A DNA stretch of 64,000 bases from CAXBGS01 sp963975425 (GTDB taxonomy: Bacteria; Planctomycetota; Planctomycetia; Pirellulales; Pirellulaceae), in contig CAXBGS010000010.1 in NCBI GenBank assembly GCA_963975425.1, positions 248,001-312,000 on the forward strand, given 5' to 3'. Shown here piece by piece: positions 35,285-44,937 of this stretch (position 1 is the first letter of the stretch; each line of letters opens with the position of its first letter). Under the pieces are notes generated by a model. The model was not told where the DNA came from and did no database searches. It saw only the letters and a list, made by a program, of their open reading frames with translations. A program made the translations under genes and the position numbers.

Positions 35285-37999
35285 ATGAGCCCATTTGAAA
35301 TATTTCGTCGCAATTTAAAGCCTCTGATGGTCTTTTTGACCGCCCTGGCACTCTTCGCTTTTGTTGTCCTGCCAGCGATGGACAGCTATATGCGGCGTGG
35401 TGGAACCGGCGTGACCGACGCCGAACTGGCCAGTTTTGACGGGAAACCACTCAAGCGAAGCCGAGTGGAATATCTGACGCGAAATCACCAATCCACGGTT
35501 CGCTTTCTGCGCGAACTAGCAGAAGAAACGATTCGCCGCGGCGGAGCGCCCCAAACGCCCGGATTTGTCTACGACTCTCAAAATCGCCAGATTCAATCAA
35601 TCGGCATCAACGAACAACCCAGTGAATTGGGCACCGTTCGTACCATCCAATTTGCCAACGAAGCAAAAAAATCGGGTTTCGAGCTCGATGACACGGCGAT
35701 TTCATCTTGGCTGTATTCCTTTACCGACCAGGGAACGGTTCCGGAAAATGAAATGCTGGCGATGCTGATGCAAAGCACTCGCAACCAAATGGGCAAGTTT
35801 CATTTGTACGAGCAATTGCGAAGCCAACTGCTGGCCGGGTTGTACCAACGCGGCAACATTTCGGGACTGGTCGTCAATCAGCAGATCCCCGTCGTCACGC
35901 CTGTGGAACAATGGGAAAACTTCCTGAAGCTGAACCGCCAGGCCACCGTGAATACCTATGGCGTCATGGTCAGTGACTATCTGGATCAAACCAACGAAAC
36001 CCCGACCGAATCGGCAATCCAAGAAACGTACGAAGCCGGGAAAGATCGTTACCCCAACGAACAGTCCGCCGATCCGGCATTCCGACGACGCGAAACCGCG
36101 ACATTCCAGTACGTCGTGGCCGATCAACTTGCGTTCATCGAACGCGAAAAGAAAAACATCGACGAATCCGCTCTTCGCGCTGAATACGAAAAACGATTGG
36201 CGGGAGGCGATTTCCAAATGCCAACCACCGCCAACGATATCCTCGGGTTCGGCGATGAAGAAGCCATGGACGACGACGCGGAAATGACAGAACCCGAAAG
36301 TAGCGAGGCGTCTGAGACGGAAGCATCCGCCACGGAAGAAACAGCCCCTGAAGAAGCTGCGACCGAGCCAACCGCCGACACTCAACCGAGCGGCGACGAG
36401 CAAGCCGACAGCGAGAAAGCGAGCGATGAAGCGAGCGCTGAAGAATCCAACGGCAGTGAGCCTAGCGAAACCGAATCTCAAACGTCTGACGCCGATGACG
36501 ATCCGGCAGACGACCAGTCGAGCATCCAACTAGGTTCCGCCATTCGCTTGGTTGCGTTCCAAGACGATGAAGCCGGTGACGCGGACACGGCCGATGCCAC
36601 CGACGCCGAAAAACCTAAGAACAAGAAGGGCAAAGACCAAAAAGCCAACAAGAAAGATCGTCCGAAGAAAGACGATTCCAGCACATCGGCCGACAAGAAC
36701 AGCGAAGCCGATTCGGACAACAAACCTGCCGACGATAAACCTGCCGACGATGGAAAGCAGGATAAATCGAAAGAGCAGGCATCCAACAAGGATAAAAAGG
36801 CCGACAAAGCTGACGATGGCGATGCAGAGAAGGACAGCGCAAAACAGGAAGACACAAAGCAGGGCAACGCTGAAAGCAATGAAGCTAAAGAAACTAAAGA
36901 CATGCAGGTGGATTCTGACGACGCGTCCGAAGACGACACTGCCGCTGATCAATCCCAGGAAACCAAGCCAGCTGACAAGAGTGCAACGGTCGTCGACGAA
37001 CCGCAACAGAAAGAGCCTGAAGAGCCTAAGGTTGAATCCTTCGAAGACGTGCGAGATCAAATCGCATCGGACCTTGCCGCACCCGAAGCACGCCGCAAGC
37101 TGACCGAAGGAATCAACGACATCGATTCGCAGATGCGTCGCTACTTTAACCTCAAAGCGATTCACGAAAGCAACTTGAAGATCGGTCGTGATAGCGAAGC
37201 GCCGACGAAACCCGACCTAGCGGCATTGGCCGAAAAGTACGGCATGCAACTGGAAACGATTGGACCGCACGACATTGCTTCGCTGCGGAATGAACCGATC
37301 GCACAGTCGTCAGAACTCAGCAATAACGTCAGCCAACCCGGCCCGCCCTTCACCGCGATGATGTTTGGCGTTTCGAACAACCAGGGAACAATCCCAAAGC
37401 AACAGTTGTTCTTCCCGCTGAAAACCGCCGACATGAACACGGGCAAGGTCTATGTGTCATGGAAAACGGAAGAGAAAGACGCCTACACGCCGTCGCTTGA
37501 TGAAGTGCGCGACGAAGTTGTGATGGCCATCCGGATGGAAGAGGCGCGTGACTTGGCGCGAACCGAAGCCGTTCGCTTGGCTGACAAAGCCAACGAAGGC
37601 GAACCGCTGGAATCACTGATTCCCGAAGACAAGAAATCAAACCTGAAAGAAGCTCTTGGTCCGTTCAGCTGGATGACCTCATTCGGCTTCGGCGGCGCCT
37701 TCCTAGGCAACGTGCCTGAACTCGACTCGGTCGGCGAAGAGTTCATGGCCGAGACGTTCCGGACCAAAGAAGGCGAATTTGGCGTCGCTGCGAACCTACC
37801 CGAACGTGTCGTCTACGTCATCGAACCGACTGGATTTCAACCATCAACCGAAGAACTGAAGCGCCGATTCAAACAGCCGCGTGAGCGCATGATGGCGATG
37901 CTGATGGGTGTCGAAGACGTGCAATCGGTGATCAACGGTTTCTATGAGTCGATCGACAAACGAACCGGATTCAATTACGTCGCACCGGAAGAAGAATAG
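35285..37999 (+). CDS. PpiD/SurA-like membrane-anchored protein with large acidic insert
   Basis: A 904-aa protein with one N-terminal helix (residues about 12-34; VFLTALALFAFVVLPAMDSY) and an exported part resembling the SurA/PpiD N-terminal chaperone domain (about 45-330; NGxPL-like DGKPLKRSRVEYL, TPVEQWENFLKLN). A 270-residue insert of Asp, Glu, Ala, Ser and Lys follows (about 325-600), then a SurA-like C-terminal helical region (DVRDQIASDLAAPEARRKL; PSLDEVRDEVVMAIRMEEARDLA). No clear parvulin catalytic domain was identified, so chaperone function is inferred and isomerase activity doubtful. Start at the ATG at 35285; monocistronic, ending at a strong terminator (38214). Confidence 0.75.
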   Translation: MSPFEIFRRNLKPLMVFLTALALFAFVVLPAMDSYMRRGGTGVTDAELASFDGKPLKRSRVEYLTRNHQSTVRFLRELAEETIRRGGAPQTPGFVYDSQNRQIQSIGINEQPSELGTVRTIQFANEAKKSGFELDDTAISSWLYSFTDQGTVPENEMLAMLMQSTRNQMGKFHLYEQLRSQLLAGLYQRGNISGLVVNQQIPVVTPVEQWENFLKLNRQATVNTYGVMVSDYLDQTNETPTESAIQETYEAGKDRYPNEQSADPAFRRRETATFQYVVADQLAFIEREKKNIDESALRAEYEKRLAGGDFQMPTTANDILGFGDEEAMDDDAEMTEPESSEASETEASATEETAPEEAATEPTADTQPSGDEQADSEKASDEASAEESNGSEPSETESQTSDADDDPADDQSSIQLGSAIRLVAFQDDEAGDADTADATDAEKPKNKKGKDQKANKKDRPKKDDSSTSADKNSEADSDNKPADDKPADDGKQDKSKEQASNKDKKADKADDGDAEKDSAKQEDTKQGNAESNEAKETKDMQVDSDDASEDDTAADQSQETKPADKSATVVDEPQQKEPEEPKVESFEDVRDQIASDLAAPEARRKLTEGINDIDSQMRRYFNLKAIHESNLKIGRDSEAPTKPDLAALAEKYGMQLETIGPHDIASLRNEPIAQSSELSNNVSQPGPPFTAMMFGVSNNQGTIPKQQLFFPLKTADMNTGKVYVSWKTEEKDAYTPSLDEVRDEVVMAIRMEEARDLARTEAVRLADKANEGEPLESLIPEDKKSNLKEALGPFSWMTSFGFGGAFLGNVPELDSVGEEFMAETFRTKEGEFGVAANLPERVVYVIEPTGFQPSTEELKRRFKQPRERMMAMLMGVEDVQSVINGFYESIDKRTGFNYVAPEEE

Positions 38000-38097
38000 T
38001 CGGTGCGGGCCCGCCGCAGCGGTCGGTCGATCAAGTGAACTTGCTCGGCTGCGCAAGTGTGCCGAACGCTTGGGCGGCCAGCATCCCGACGGGAGCT

Positions 38098-38148
38098 CTA
38101 TTCAGCCGGAAGCCCTATTCCAACGGAAGTCTTATTCCGACGGAGGCT
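38098..38148. repeat. Three 17-bp imperfect tandem units after the PpiD-like gene
   Basis: Units CTATTCAGCCGGAAGCC, CTATTCCAACGGAAGTC and TTATTCCGACGGAGGCT follow each other at 38098-38148, with a partial copy before them. They lie about 100 bp beyond the stop codon. Confidence 0.7.
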
Positions 38149-38213
38149 CGGTGGTAAGAGGTGAGACAACGAATCGTCGAGCCGTGATCGGCACGCGAAC
38201 TTCAACGAACAAA

Positions 38214-38248
38214 AAAAGGGTAAGCCACTCGGCTTACCCTTTTCTTTT
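38214..38248. terminator. Bidirectional rho-independent terminator
   Basis: A 13-bp stem AAAAGGGTAAGCC/GGCTTACCCTTTT with loop ACTC is flanked by A- and T-runs on both sides, so it works for the plus-strand PpiD-like gene and for the minus-strand RRM gene. Confidence 0.92.
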
Positions 38249-38306
38249 TCATTTACATGTCAACGTCGACATTGGTCATTGAATGACCAAACCGTTGACG
38301 GATCGA

Positions 38307-38660
38307 TTAATAGCGACCGCCGCGATCACCACCGCCGCCGCCGCGATATCCGCCACGATCACCGCCGCCTCCGCCGCCGCCACGGTAGCCGCCACCACCG
38401 CCGCCGGAACGCGGCTCGCGTGGACGAGCTTCGTTAACCGTCACACTGCGCCCAGCAATATCCTTGCCGTTCAAATTTTCGATTGCATCCGCTGCTCCGT
38501 TCGCATCGGACATTTCAACAAATGCAAAACCGCGCGACCGTCCCGTCTCTCGATCCATGATGATGTTCACCGACGTTACATCACCATACTGCTCGAATGC
38601 CGAGCGGAGATCATCATCGGTTGCCGAGAACGATAAGTTCCCTACATAGATATTCGTCAC
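38307..38660 (-). CDS. RNA-binding protein with one RRM and Gly-rich tail
   Basis: A 117-aa protein from a GTG at 38660 (MTNIYVGNLSFSAT; the codon is GTG, with AGGG upstream). RNP2 is IYVGNL (4-9) and RNP1 is RGFAFVEM (43-50), both intact, so single-stranded RNA binding is expected. The last 30 residues are Gly/Arg/Tyr repeats, as in cyanobacterial Rbp cold-shock proteins and in hnRNP-like proteins. The long 5' frame up to 38777 is not conserved. Ends at the shared terminator at 38214. Likely a post-transcriptional or cold-stress regulator (inference). Confidence 0.93.
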   Translation of the reverse strand: MTNIYVGNLSFSATDDDLRSAFEQYGDVTSVNIIMDRETGRSRGFAFVEMSDANGAADAIENLNGKDIAGRSVTVNEARPREPRSGGGGGGYRGGGGGGGDRGGYRGGGGGDRGGRY

Positions 38661-38889
38661 AAAACTTACCCTACTAAACGCCACCAACGAGGCACAGTTA
38701 CCTCTCGCGCCGCACAAGGTCGCCTCGAAAAAACGATTTTCGACACGGTGCCATGCCCAACGTGGTGCTTCAACCACCCAACATGTTGACCGTGCACATA
38801 GGGGATGTCAACGCCCCAAAAGGACCGCGTGAACGCATGACAACTTCACCAAGTCATGATTTCGTCGCGTCCATTGTGCGGCATTGCCA

Positions 38890-39429
38890 CTAGGTCGCCG
38901 GCCAGAACGCCGCAAAGATCCCGCCAGCGATCAGTGAGTACGCAATGGATTCGATCACATGTCCGACCACGCGATTGCGGAACCAAATCGCGTGCTGGAT
39001 GATCGATGCGCTAAACGTCAACAATGCGATCGTGGCGACGAAACGAAACACGGTTAGCGAGTCTTGGCCTCGGTCGAGCGCAAAGCTGGCCAGATAACCG
39101 AACGTACAACTGCAAACGAAAAAGAACAGCATCGTTAACGCAAGATTCTTTCCCATCTTCGCTTCGGGCAAAACCGCCAAAATTCCGCGCGGTCCCGATT
39201 TGTACTTAGCTTGATAGGCGGGATCGTTCATATCACCGGACGGCCCCACACCGGGAAACATGTAGTTGCCCACCGGCACGTTTAGCTCACGGACCTTTTC
39301 AATCAACTGATCCTCGGCTTCCATCTTGTCCCAGTCACGGTCGTGCAATTTCACCACCATCCAGGATAAGAAACTCGCGAAAAACAGCGCGATCGTCGTT
39401 ACCAAGATGGGCATCCAGAGTGCGACCAT
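38890..39429 (-). CDS. Multi-pass membrane protein of unknown function
   Basis: A 179-aa protein with four predicted membrane helices: residues about 5-25, 96-116, 126-146 and 155-175. The first is followed by a 65-residue polar loop (HDRDWDKMEAEDQLIEKVRELN and VPVGNYMFPGVGPSGD as landmarks). No family was recognised. It lies 68 bp downstream of the VWA gene on the same strand and is probably in its operon. Confidence 0.75.
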   Translation of the reverse strand: MVALWMPILVTTIALFFASFLSWMVVKLHDRDWDKMEAEDQLIEKVRELNVPVGNYMFPGVGPSGDMNDPAYQAKYKSGPRGILAVLPEAKMGKNLALTMLFFFVCSCTFGYLASFALDRGQDSLTVFRFVATIALLTFSASIIQHAIWFRNRVVGHVIESIAYSLIAGGIFAAFWPAT

Positions 39430-39497
39430 GGCGGCGGTTCCCTAATGGAGTAAACGGGATTGGCGAGGAAGGCAAGCTAAGTAATTGGACAAACAAG

Positions 39498-41300
39498 CTA
39501 GGGCTTTGGCACATAACGGTACATGCCCTGATTTTGCTCGGCGATCCGTCGCATACGACTTTCACCTTCCTTGCTGTGATAGCTGATCGTATGCACGATG
39601 CTGATCGGGTCGTCATCACCAAAGAGATTGACGATTCGATTTTCTTCTTTCAATAGATCTTCGATGCCCTGCGGAAATTCGCCGTCGGAAAGCAAGAAGA
39701 TAACATCCGGTTTTAACTGCAAGGCAAACCGTAATGCATCGTACGGTGCTCGCCCAAGATCTTTTTGAATCCGCATCGCCCAACGCTTCAGTGCGTCGCG
39801 ATTGACCCGCGACGCCTTCACGCTGCGGGACTCGTCAACGTTCGGATCGCTCAGTCGCATGTAGTCCGATTCGGCATCAAAAAACACGACATAAAATCGT
39901 TGCTCTGGTTTCAGCAAATCGATTGACCGCAGCAACTCGGCCCGCGCGGATTCAAACGCATCGCCCATGCTGCCGCTGCTGTCGACCAGGTAAACGAAGT
40001 GGTTCCCGCCACCTTTGACACCACAGAACTCCATCGTCGCATCGGAATTCGGCTGCATCGACATCGATGACGATGCAGCACTCGAGCGTTTTGACATCGC
40101 GGCCATCGACGAACTGGGCGGCGCCGGCGGCGCATCGGAAATCAAATCCGAAGCGGAGATCTCGCCAACCGGACTCAGCTCATATTGAACTTCGCTGGGA
40201 GCCGGTTCGTTGGGTTGCGGCTGCATCTCGGGCTCGGTCGATTCGATTTCAAACGTCTCAACCGACACAGTTTCGGCACTCGGCGAGGCGGTTAACGCAA
40301 CTTGATCCTTGGGTCGATGCTGGGTCAGCCCAACCGCGGCCAACAGAACCAGGATCGCGACGTGGATCAACGCACTGACCAGCCACGCGGCCGGTCGCGA
40401 TCGCACAGTGGTCTCTTCCTCATCCGTTTCGACCTCCGCATCGATTTCGATGTCACCTTCGCTGGACCTGTCATACATGACCGCTGTTTCCGCGGCCTGG
40501 ACCCGTGAAATTTCCAGACCCGCGCTCTCGGCCGCGACCATCTTCGCTTCGCTGACCGCATCGGGTTTCGCTCGCGACGATGCCCCGCTGGGCGAAGGTG
40601 CGATCGTCGGTGACCCCGTTTCGTGCGAATCGCTCTTCGGATCGGATTCGAAATGATGTCTTGCAATGCGGTGCGCTGAATCAGTTCGCACGAAAGAACC
40701 ATCACTTATCTCGGACGAAGATGCACTTATCTCGGACGAAGATGCACTTATCTCGGACGAAGATGCACTTATCTCGGACGAAGATGCACTCGACTGGTCG
40801 CGGGTGCCAGTGGCGGAAGTGGCATCAAGACGCACATGCATTGCCTCGCGAACTTCGTTCCATCCTTGAAAAAGCGGCGGCGAGGAACCAACCCGATCAG
40901 TCACCCGCGATTGAGAGACTGGCTGTGACGAAGAATCCGCAAGGGGCTCAGTTGCGGAATCACTCACGACTTGCCCATCCGCCGAAACACTGTCCGCTAA
41001 AGCACTGTCCGCTAAATCACTGTCCGCGGAAACATCCACAGCCGAGTCATCGACGAACGTTGCGGGCGCACTGAGCCGACGGATCATCAACTCCACTTCG
41101 GCTGCTCGCGCCTCGAGTCGCGCCGCGGAAGCTTCGCTGCGAATCTTTTGCAGCTGCAATTCCAGCTCGCGCCGCTGGGCCTCCCGCGAACCGTTGAGTG
41201 GTCGTTCACCAGACTCGTGCATCGAATCTAGCCGAAAAGGCTTCGGTTGATGCGGCCCCTCGGGCAAGCCGCGTCGGTCGTTCGTTCCATCATCACTCAT
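39498..41300 (-). CDS. von Willebrand factor A domain membrane protein
   Basis: 600 aa from the ATG at 41300 (a GTG one codon upstream is possible). An N-terminal coiled coil (RELELQLQKIRSEASAARLEA) is followed by Ser/Asp/Ala-rich low complexity with internal repeats (about 80-210), one transmembrane helix near 300-322 (AWLVSALIHVAILVLLAAVG), and a C-terminal VWA domain from about 430 with the MIDAS motif DSSGSM (VYLVDSSGSMGDAF). VWA domains bind divalent metal and mediate protein contacts. The companion membrane protein follows downstream. No specific role is known. Confidence 0.85.
   Translation of the reverse strand: MSDDGTNDRRGLPEGPHQPKPFRLDSMHESGERPLNGSREAQRRELELQLQKIRSEASAARLEARAAEVELMIRRLSAPATFVDDSAVDVSADSDLADSALADSVSADGQVVSDSATEPLADSSSQPVSQSRVTDRVGSSPPLFQGWNEVREAMHVRLDATSATGTRDQSSASSSEISASSSEISASSSEISASSSEISDGSFVRTDSAHRIARHHFESDPKSDSHETGSPTIAPSPSGASSRAKPDAVSEAKMVAAESAGLEISRVQAAETAVMYDRSSEGDIEIDAEVETDEEETTVRSRPAAWLVSALIHVAILVLLAAVGLTQHRPKDQVALTASPSAETVSVETFEIESTEPEMQPQPNEPAPSEVQYELSPVGEISASDLISDAPPAPPSSSMAAMSKRSSAASSSMSMQPNSDATMEFCGVKGGGNHFVYLVDSSGSMGDAFESARAELLRSIDLLKPEQRFYVVFFDAESDYMRLSDPNVDESRSVKASRVNRDALKRWAMRIQKDLGRAPYDALRFALQLKPDVIFLLSDGEFPQGIEDLLKEENRIVNLFGDDDPISIVHTISYHSKEGESRMRRIAEQNQGMYRYVPKP
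40703..40786. repeat. Four exact 21-bp tandem copies inside the VWA gene
   Basis: A 21-bp unit is repeated four times without change and keeps frame, giving four copies of the heptapeptide SSSEISA on the minus strand. A second in-frame series (ADSAL units, 40987-41030) lies nearby. Exact identity points to recent slippage expansion. Confidence 0.9.
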
Positions 41301-41339
41301 CACATTCTCACACCCCAGCTCATCGCTCCGTATTGCTCC

Positions 41340-41385
41340 GGCTCATCGCTCAATCTTGCCCCGGCTCATCGCTCAATCTTGCCCC
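41340..41385. repeat. Two tandem 23-bp copies upstream of the VWA gene
   Basis: Two identical 23-bp units lie in the 400-bp spacer between the divergent VWA and secretin-like genes (41301-41711). Nothing else in that spacer is supported. Confidence 0.8.
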
Positions 41386-41711
41386 GGCTCGCACATCCAA
41401 CTCGCTCAGAAACGCCACTCACCGCACGTTGCGATCCACGCAAGGACAAACCGGTTCGAAAACGAGCTTCCGACGCGTTTTCTGCGAGCGATCCCGCTGC
41501 GGCATGGCCGACACTGGGCCCGCGAATCCAGCCGAATGATTGCATTGTTTGCGGGCCAGATTCGATTGGCAACCTAAATCGATCGAAAAACCGACTTCCC
41601 AGTGAAAAACGCTCAAGTGTCGTCACTTGATCACCCTTGCCGTCACAGCCAAAAAACTCGTATAGCTGAAATCCTCAAATGGAACGCTTGTCTCGCCCAG
41701 GAACGGAATCG

Positions 41712-42938
41712 ATGCGTCGACTACTGAACCTATTCTTTATGTTGGCTGCTATCTCGTCGGCAGTGCCTGCTCAAATCGCGCCAGCTCAAGGATTCAAATT
41801 GCCGCCCGACGCGGCAGCCAATTCGCCAAACGCTGGCAATAACAACGCGTCAAACAACTCCCGTGCCGGCGCCACTCCGCCAAGTTTGCAACAAAATCCT
41901 TCGACGCGTAACAACCAGAACTCCGCGAGCGGCCGCGAGTTGCCGCGAACGGCCGGACAGGAACATCGCATCTATGACCTGCGACCCTACACCGGATACC
42001 TGACGAAACACGATCATCCTGAACAAGCCGTTATCGACTGGATCTTGCGAGAAACGGGAACCGATGTGTGGTTCACGTCGCCCTTTGGGTTCTTGAGCGC
42101 AGATCGTGATCAGCTATCGGTTTATCACACACCGGAAATGCACGGTGTCGTTTCGCAAATGGTTGATCGTTTCGTTGCGGGCGAGAAAGACCCCCAAGTG
42201 ATGAGCCTAAAGGTAATGACGGTCGGCAATCCGAATTGGCGCAGCCGAGCACATTTGCTGATGCAGCATGTCACCGTTGACTCACCCGGCGTGCAAGCCT
42301 GGTTGCTAAGCAAAGAAAACGCCGCGCTCGTCATGGCCCAATTGCGAGCCCGAACAGATACACGACAAGTGCAAGCACTCGATCTGATCACCTACAACGG
42401 GCAAACCGAAAAATTAGCTAGCACGCGTGGCCGCAACTATGTCCGAAACATCCGCCCCGCCCCGACCGGATGGCCCCCCTACGAACCCGAAACGGGCGAA
42501 GTCCAAGAGGGCTATCGCTTGTCGCTTAGCCCATTGCTGAGCACCGACGGACGAACGCTGGACTGCATGATCAAAGCGGAAATTGACCAAGTCGATAAGC
42601 TGAAATCGGTCGAACTGGACCTTCCGCTGCCCAATAACCAAGTTCATCGTGCCAAGATCGATGTCCCGCAGGTGGTCAGCTGGCGACTTCACGAACGATT
42701 CCGCTGGCCGTCCGACATGGTCCTGTTGCTTTCCTGTGGGGTCGTCGCGAGTCCAGAACGCAACCAAGCCGTCATCCCGATGTTGAACATGGAAGTCTTT
42801 ACCGGATCGACCGCAGGACGCGCCGACGCCCTGCTATTCGTCGAGTTCCGTGGCCGCGCGTCGGAAAACCTTTCGACCACGCCGCTGGCACCGCAAGTCG
42901 CGACCGGCTTGGGCGCACCGAACCGTGGTCGCTATTAG
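41712..42938 (+). CDS. Exported protein with secretin-like C-terminal region
   Basis: 408 aa from the ATG at 41712, chosen over 41679 because AGGAACGG lies upstream and because it starts directly with a signal peptide (MRRLLNLFFMLAAISSAVPAQ). An Asn/Ala/Ser-rich linker (about 25-80) leads into a globular region. The C-terminal part (GYRLSLSPLLSTDGRTLDC, then LDLPLPNN and VVSWRLHERFRWP) has the strand pattern of type II/III secretion secretins, but it is short and the match is by eye only. It could be a secretin-domain protein without a gate. Followed by stop-crossing repeats. Confidence 0.6.
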   Translation: MRRLLNLFFMLAAISSAVPAQIAPAQGFKLPPDAAANSPNAGNNNASNNSRAGATPPSLQQNPSTRNNQNSASGRELPRTAGQEHRIYDLRPYTGYLTKHDHPEQAVIDWILRETGTDVWFTSPFGFLSADRDQLSVYHTPEMHGVVSQMVDRFVAGEKDPQVMSLKVMTVGNPNWRSRAHLLMQHVTVDSPGVQAWLLSKENAALVMAQLRARTDTRQVQALDLITYNGQTEKLASTRGRNYVRNIRPAPTGWPPYEPETGEVQEGYRLSLSPLLSTDGRTLDCMIKAEIDQVDKLKSVELDLPLPNNQVHRAKIDVPQVVSWRLHERFRWPSDMVLLLSCGVVASPERNQAVIPMLNMEVFTGSTAGRADALLFVEFRGRASENLSTTPLAPQVATGLGAPNRGRY

Positions 42939-42989
42939 GCCCCAACCTTGGTCGCTATTAGGCTCGAAACGTGGTCGCACTTAGGCCGA
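42921..42989. repeat. Three 22-24-bp imperfect copies crossing the stop codon
   Basis: AACCGTGGTCGCTATTAGGC (42921), containing the TAG stop, is followed by AACCTTGGTCGCTATTAGGC (42944) and AACGTGGTCGCACTTAGGCC (42968). The rest of the spacer to 43412 holds no recognised gene. Confidence 0.85.
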
Positions 42990-43412
42990 AACCGTGATGG
43001 CAATGCGGGATCGTTACCCAGGGCCGACGCAGCACCGAGGGCCGATGCAGCATCCCAGCGGAGACAACGTTCCTGTCAATCCCATCGAACCAGCTCGGCA
43101 AGCCTTGTGTGGAAGTCGGCTCCATCGGCGGGAAACGATCGCTCTAGCAACCACGGCCGAGCATGAACACCGAGGCCCCCTGCCAGGATTGACACATCGC
43201 TATAGCTTGATGTCGGCGTCCCCGACCGCGGGTGAAAATCCGTCGCCCTGCACTGAGCCCGGTAAAAACGCATTTTTCGTCGATGGGGAATCGAATCAGG
43301 CCCCCCTCTAAACTGAACCCTCCTACGCGTAGAATGTCGCGGCCATGCGGCAGCCCGGCTGACGCGTCACAAGAAACATCTTTCAGACACCGGGGTTGCC
43401 CGGTCGCCTTTC

Positions 43413-44726
43413 ATGGAACAAAGCTCGTCACGTCGCGTCGTCATCACCGGACTGGGTGTGGTCAGTCCGCTGGGCAATTGCCCTGATCAATTGGTCGATT
43501 CGCTTCGAGGATCGATTAGCGGAGTCGGTCCGTTCACGCAGGTGCCGCGGGGTGTCCTGTCGACCGATTACGGTGCCGAAGCGACGGAGTTCACCGGGGA
43601 CATCAAGGACTACGGCCCACTAGAGAAGACCTTGCAGCGCACGATTCGCAAGGGCAGCAAAGTGATGTGCCGCGAGATCGAAATGGGTGTCGCCGCCGCT
43701 CAGTTGGCATTGAATCACGCCAATTTATCGATCGACCAGCGTGACGCGACCCGCACCGGTGTGGTTTACGGATGCGATTACATCATGTCGCTGCCCAGTG
43801 AATTCGTTTCGGGCATCGGCAAATGTCTGGATGAAAATGGCCAGTTCCAATTCGACCAATGGGGGACACAAGGCAAGCCGGAAGTCAATCCGCTGTGGTT
43901 GCTGAAGTACTTACCGAACATGCCAGCGAGTCACATCGCGATCTACAACGACTTGCGCGGCCCCAACAACTCCATCACCGTTCGCGAAGCCTCCGCGTGC
44001 AACGCGATCTACGAAGCGCATTCGACATTGCGACGGGGACATGCGGACGTCTTGGTCGTCGGTTCGACCGGATCACGAATCCATCCGCTGCGAACGCTGC
44101 ACGCGTCGATGCAAGAAACACTTGCGTCCAATCGTGATGATCCGACGACGATGAGCCGCCCGTTCGACAGCGGTCGTGACGGCAGCGTTGTCGGCGAAGG
44201 CGCCGCAGCAATCATTTGCGAAACCCTGGAACATGCCCAATCGCGCGGCGCCAGTATCCTTGGCGAAATCGTGGGCATGGCAAGCAGTTCGGCCGGCCCT
44301 TCCGCCGGCGACGACTTCCTGAAAACCGCATTGACGAATGTCTATCGCGCGGCACTTGGCGACGCAGAACCCAGCTCGATCGGTCACCTGCACGCACATG
44401 GCCTCGGAACCGTTGGGTGTGACCGCCAGGAATCCGACGCGATCACAGAAGTCTTTGGCGACACGGCAAGCCAACCACCGGTGACGACAGCGAAGGGCCA
44501 CTTCGGTAATCTGGGTGCCGGCGGCGGAATGGTCGAAATCGTTGCCAGTCTGCAGGCACTCGGCGGCAACCTGTTTCCGATCCTCAATTGCGATTCGCTC
44601 GATAGCGACTGCCAGATCAACGCGGTGCGAGACGACAAGACTCCCGCCGGCGACAACTTCATCAGCGTGAACGTCACACCACAAGGTCAAGCCTCGGGCG
44701 TGCGCATCCGCCGCTTCGTCGCGTAA
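43413..44726 (+). CDS. Beta-ketoacyl-ACP synthase homologue lacking the active-site cysteine
   Basis: 437 aa of the FabF-type thiolase fold (VVITGLGVVSPLGN at the start; HAHGLGTVGCDRQESDAI near 327). Alignment to E. coli FabF without gaps (GPNNSITVREASACNAIYEA against GPSISIATACTSGVHNIGHA) puts Glu192 where the nucleophilic Cys should be. His329 and Lys361 are kept, but the second catalytic His is Asn366 (KGHFGN instead of KSMTGH), and the C-terminal GFGGTN motif is lost. Condensation by the normal mechanism is therefore unlikely; a chain-length-factor-like or decarboxylating role is possible. No ACP or other synthase gene is adjacent. Confidence 0.88.
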   Translation: MEQSSSRRVVITGLGVVSPLGNCPDQLVDSLRGSISGVGPFTQVPRGVLSTDYGAEATEFTGDIKDYGPLEKTLQRTIRKGSKVMCREIEMGVAAAQLALNHANLSIDQRDATRTGVVYGCDYIMSLPSEFVSGIGKCLDENGQFQFDQWGTQGKPEVNPLWLLKYLPNMPASHIAIYNDLRGPNNSITVREASACNAIYEAHSTLRRGHADVLVVGSTGSRIHPLRTLHASMQETLASNRDDPTTMSRPFDSGRDGSVVGEGAAAIICETLEHAQSRGASILGEIVGMASSSAGPSAGDDFLKTALTNVYRAALGDAEPSSIGHLHAHGLGTVGCDRQESDAITEVFGDTASQPPVTTAKGHFGNLGAGGGMVEIVASLQALGGNLFPILNCDSLDSDCQINAVRDDKTPAGDNFISVNVTPQGQASGVRIRRFVA

Positions 44727-44760
44727 CGTTCCAGCGAGACGCGCAACGTTCCGGCGAGAC
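44722..44760. repeat. 19-20-bp duplication crossing the ketosynthase stop codon
   Basis: GTAACGTTCCAGCGAGACGC, including the TAA stop, is followed by GCAACGTTCCGGCGAGACGC. Two near-identical units. Confidence 0.8.
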
Positions 44761-44828
44761 GCGAGCGCGGCTTGATCGTCGCAACTGAAATTGATCAGGC
44801 TGGACGTTGCTAACGGTGGCCCCCGTAA

Positions 44829-44891
44829 CGTCAAAACAGGTACTCTTACCGTCAAAACGGATACCCGTACCGTCAAAACGGGCACTCTGGC
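44829..44891. repeat. Three 21-bp imperfect tandem copies
   Basis: Units starting CGTCAAAAC at 44829, 44850 and 44871 lie between the convergent ketosynthase and the 186-aa gene. They differ at a few positions. Confidence 0.8.
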
Positions 44892-44937
44892 CAAGACGTG
44901 GCCGTCACGCATCTGGCGGCTGCGAAGACAACAACGG

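Noticed and set aside
35702..36529. Long minus-strand frames with Phe/Val/Gly-rich translations inside the PpiD-like gene
   Set aside because: Mirror image of the acidic low-complexity codons on the plus strand; no independent support.
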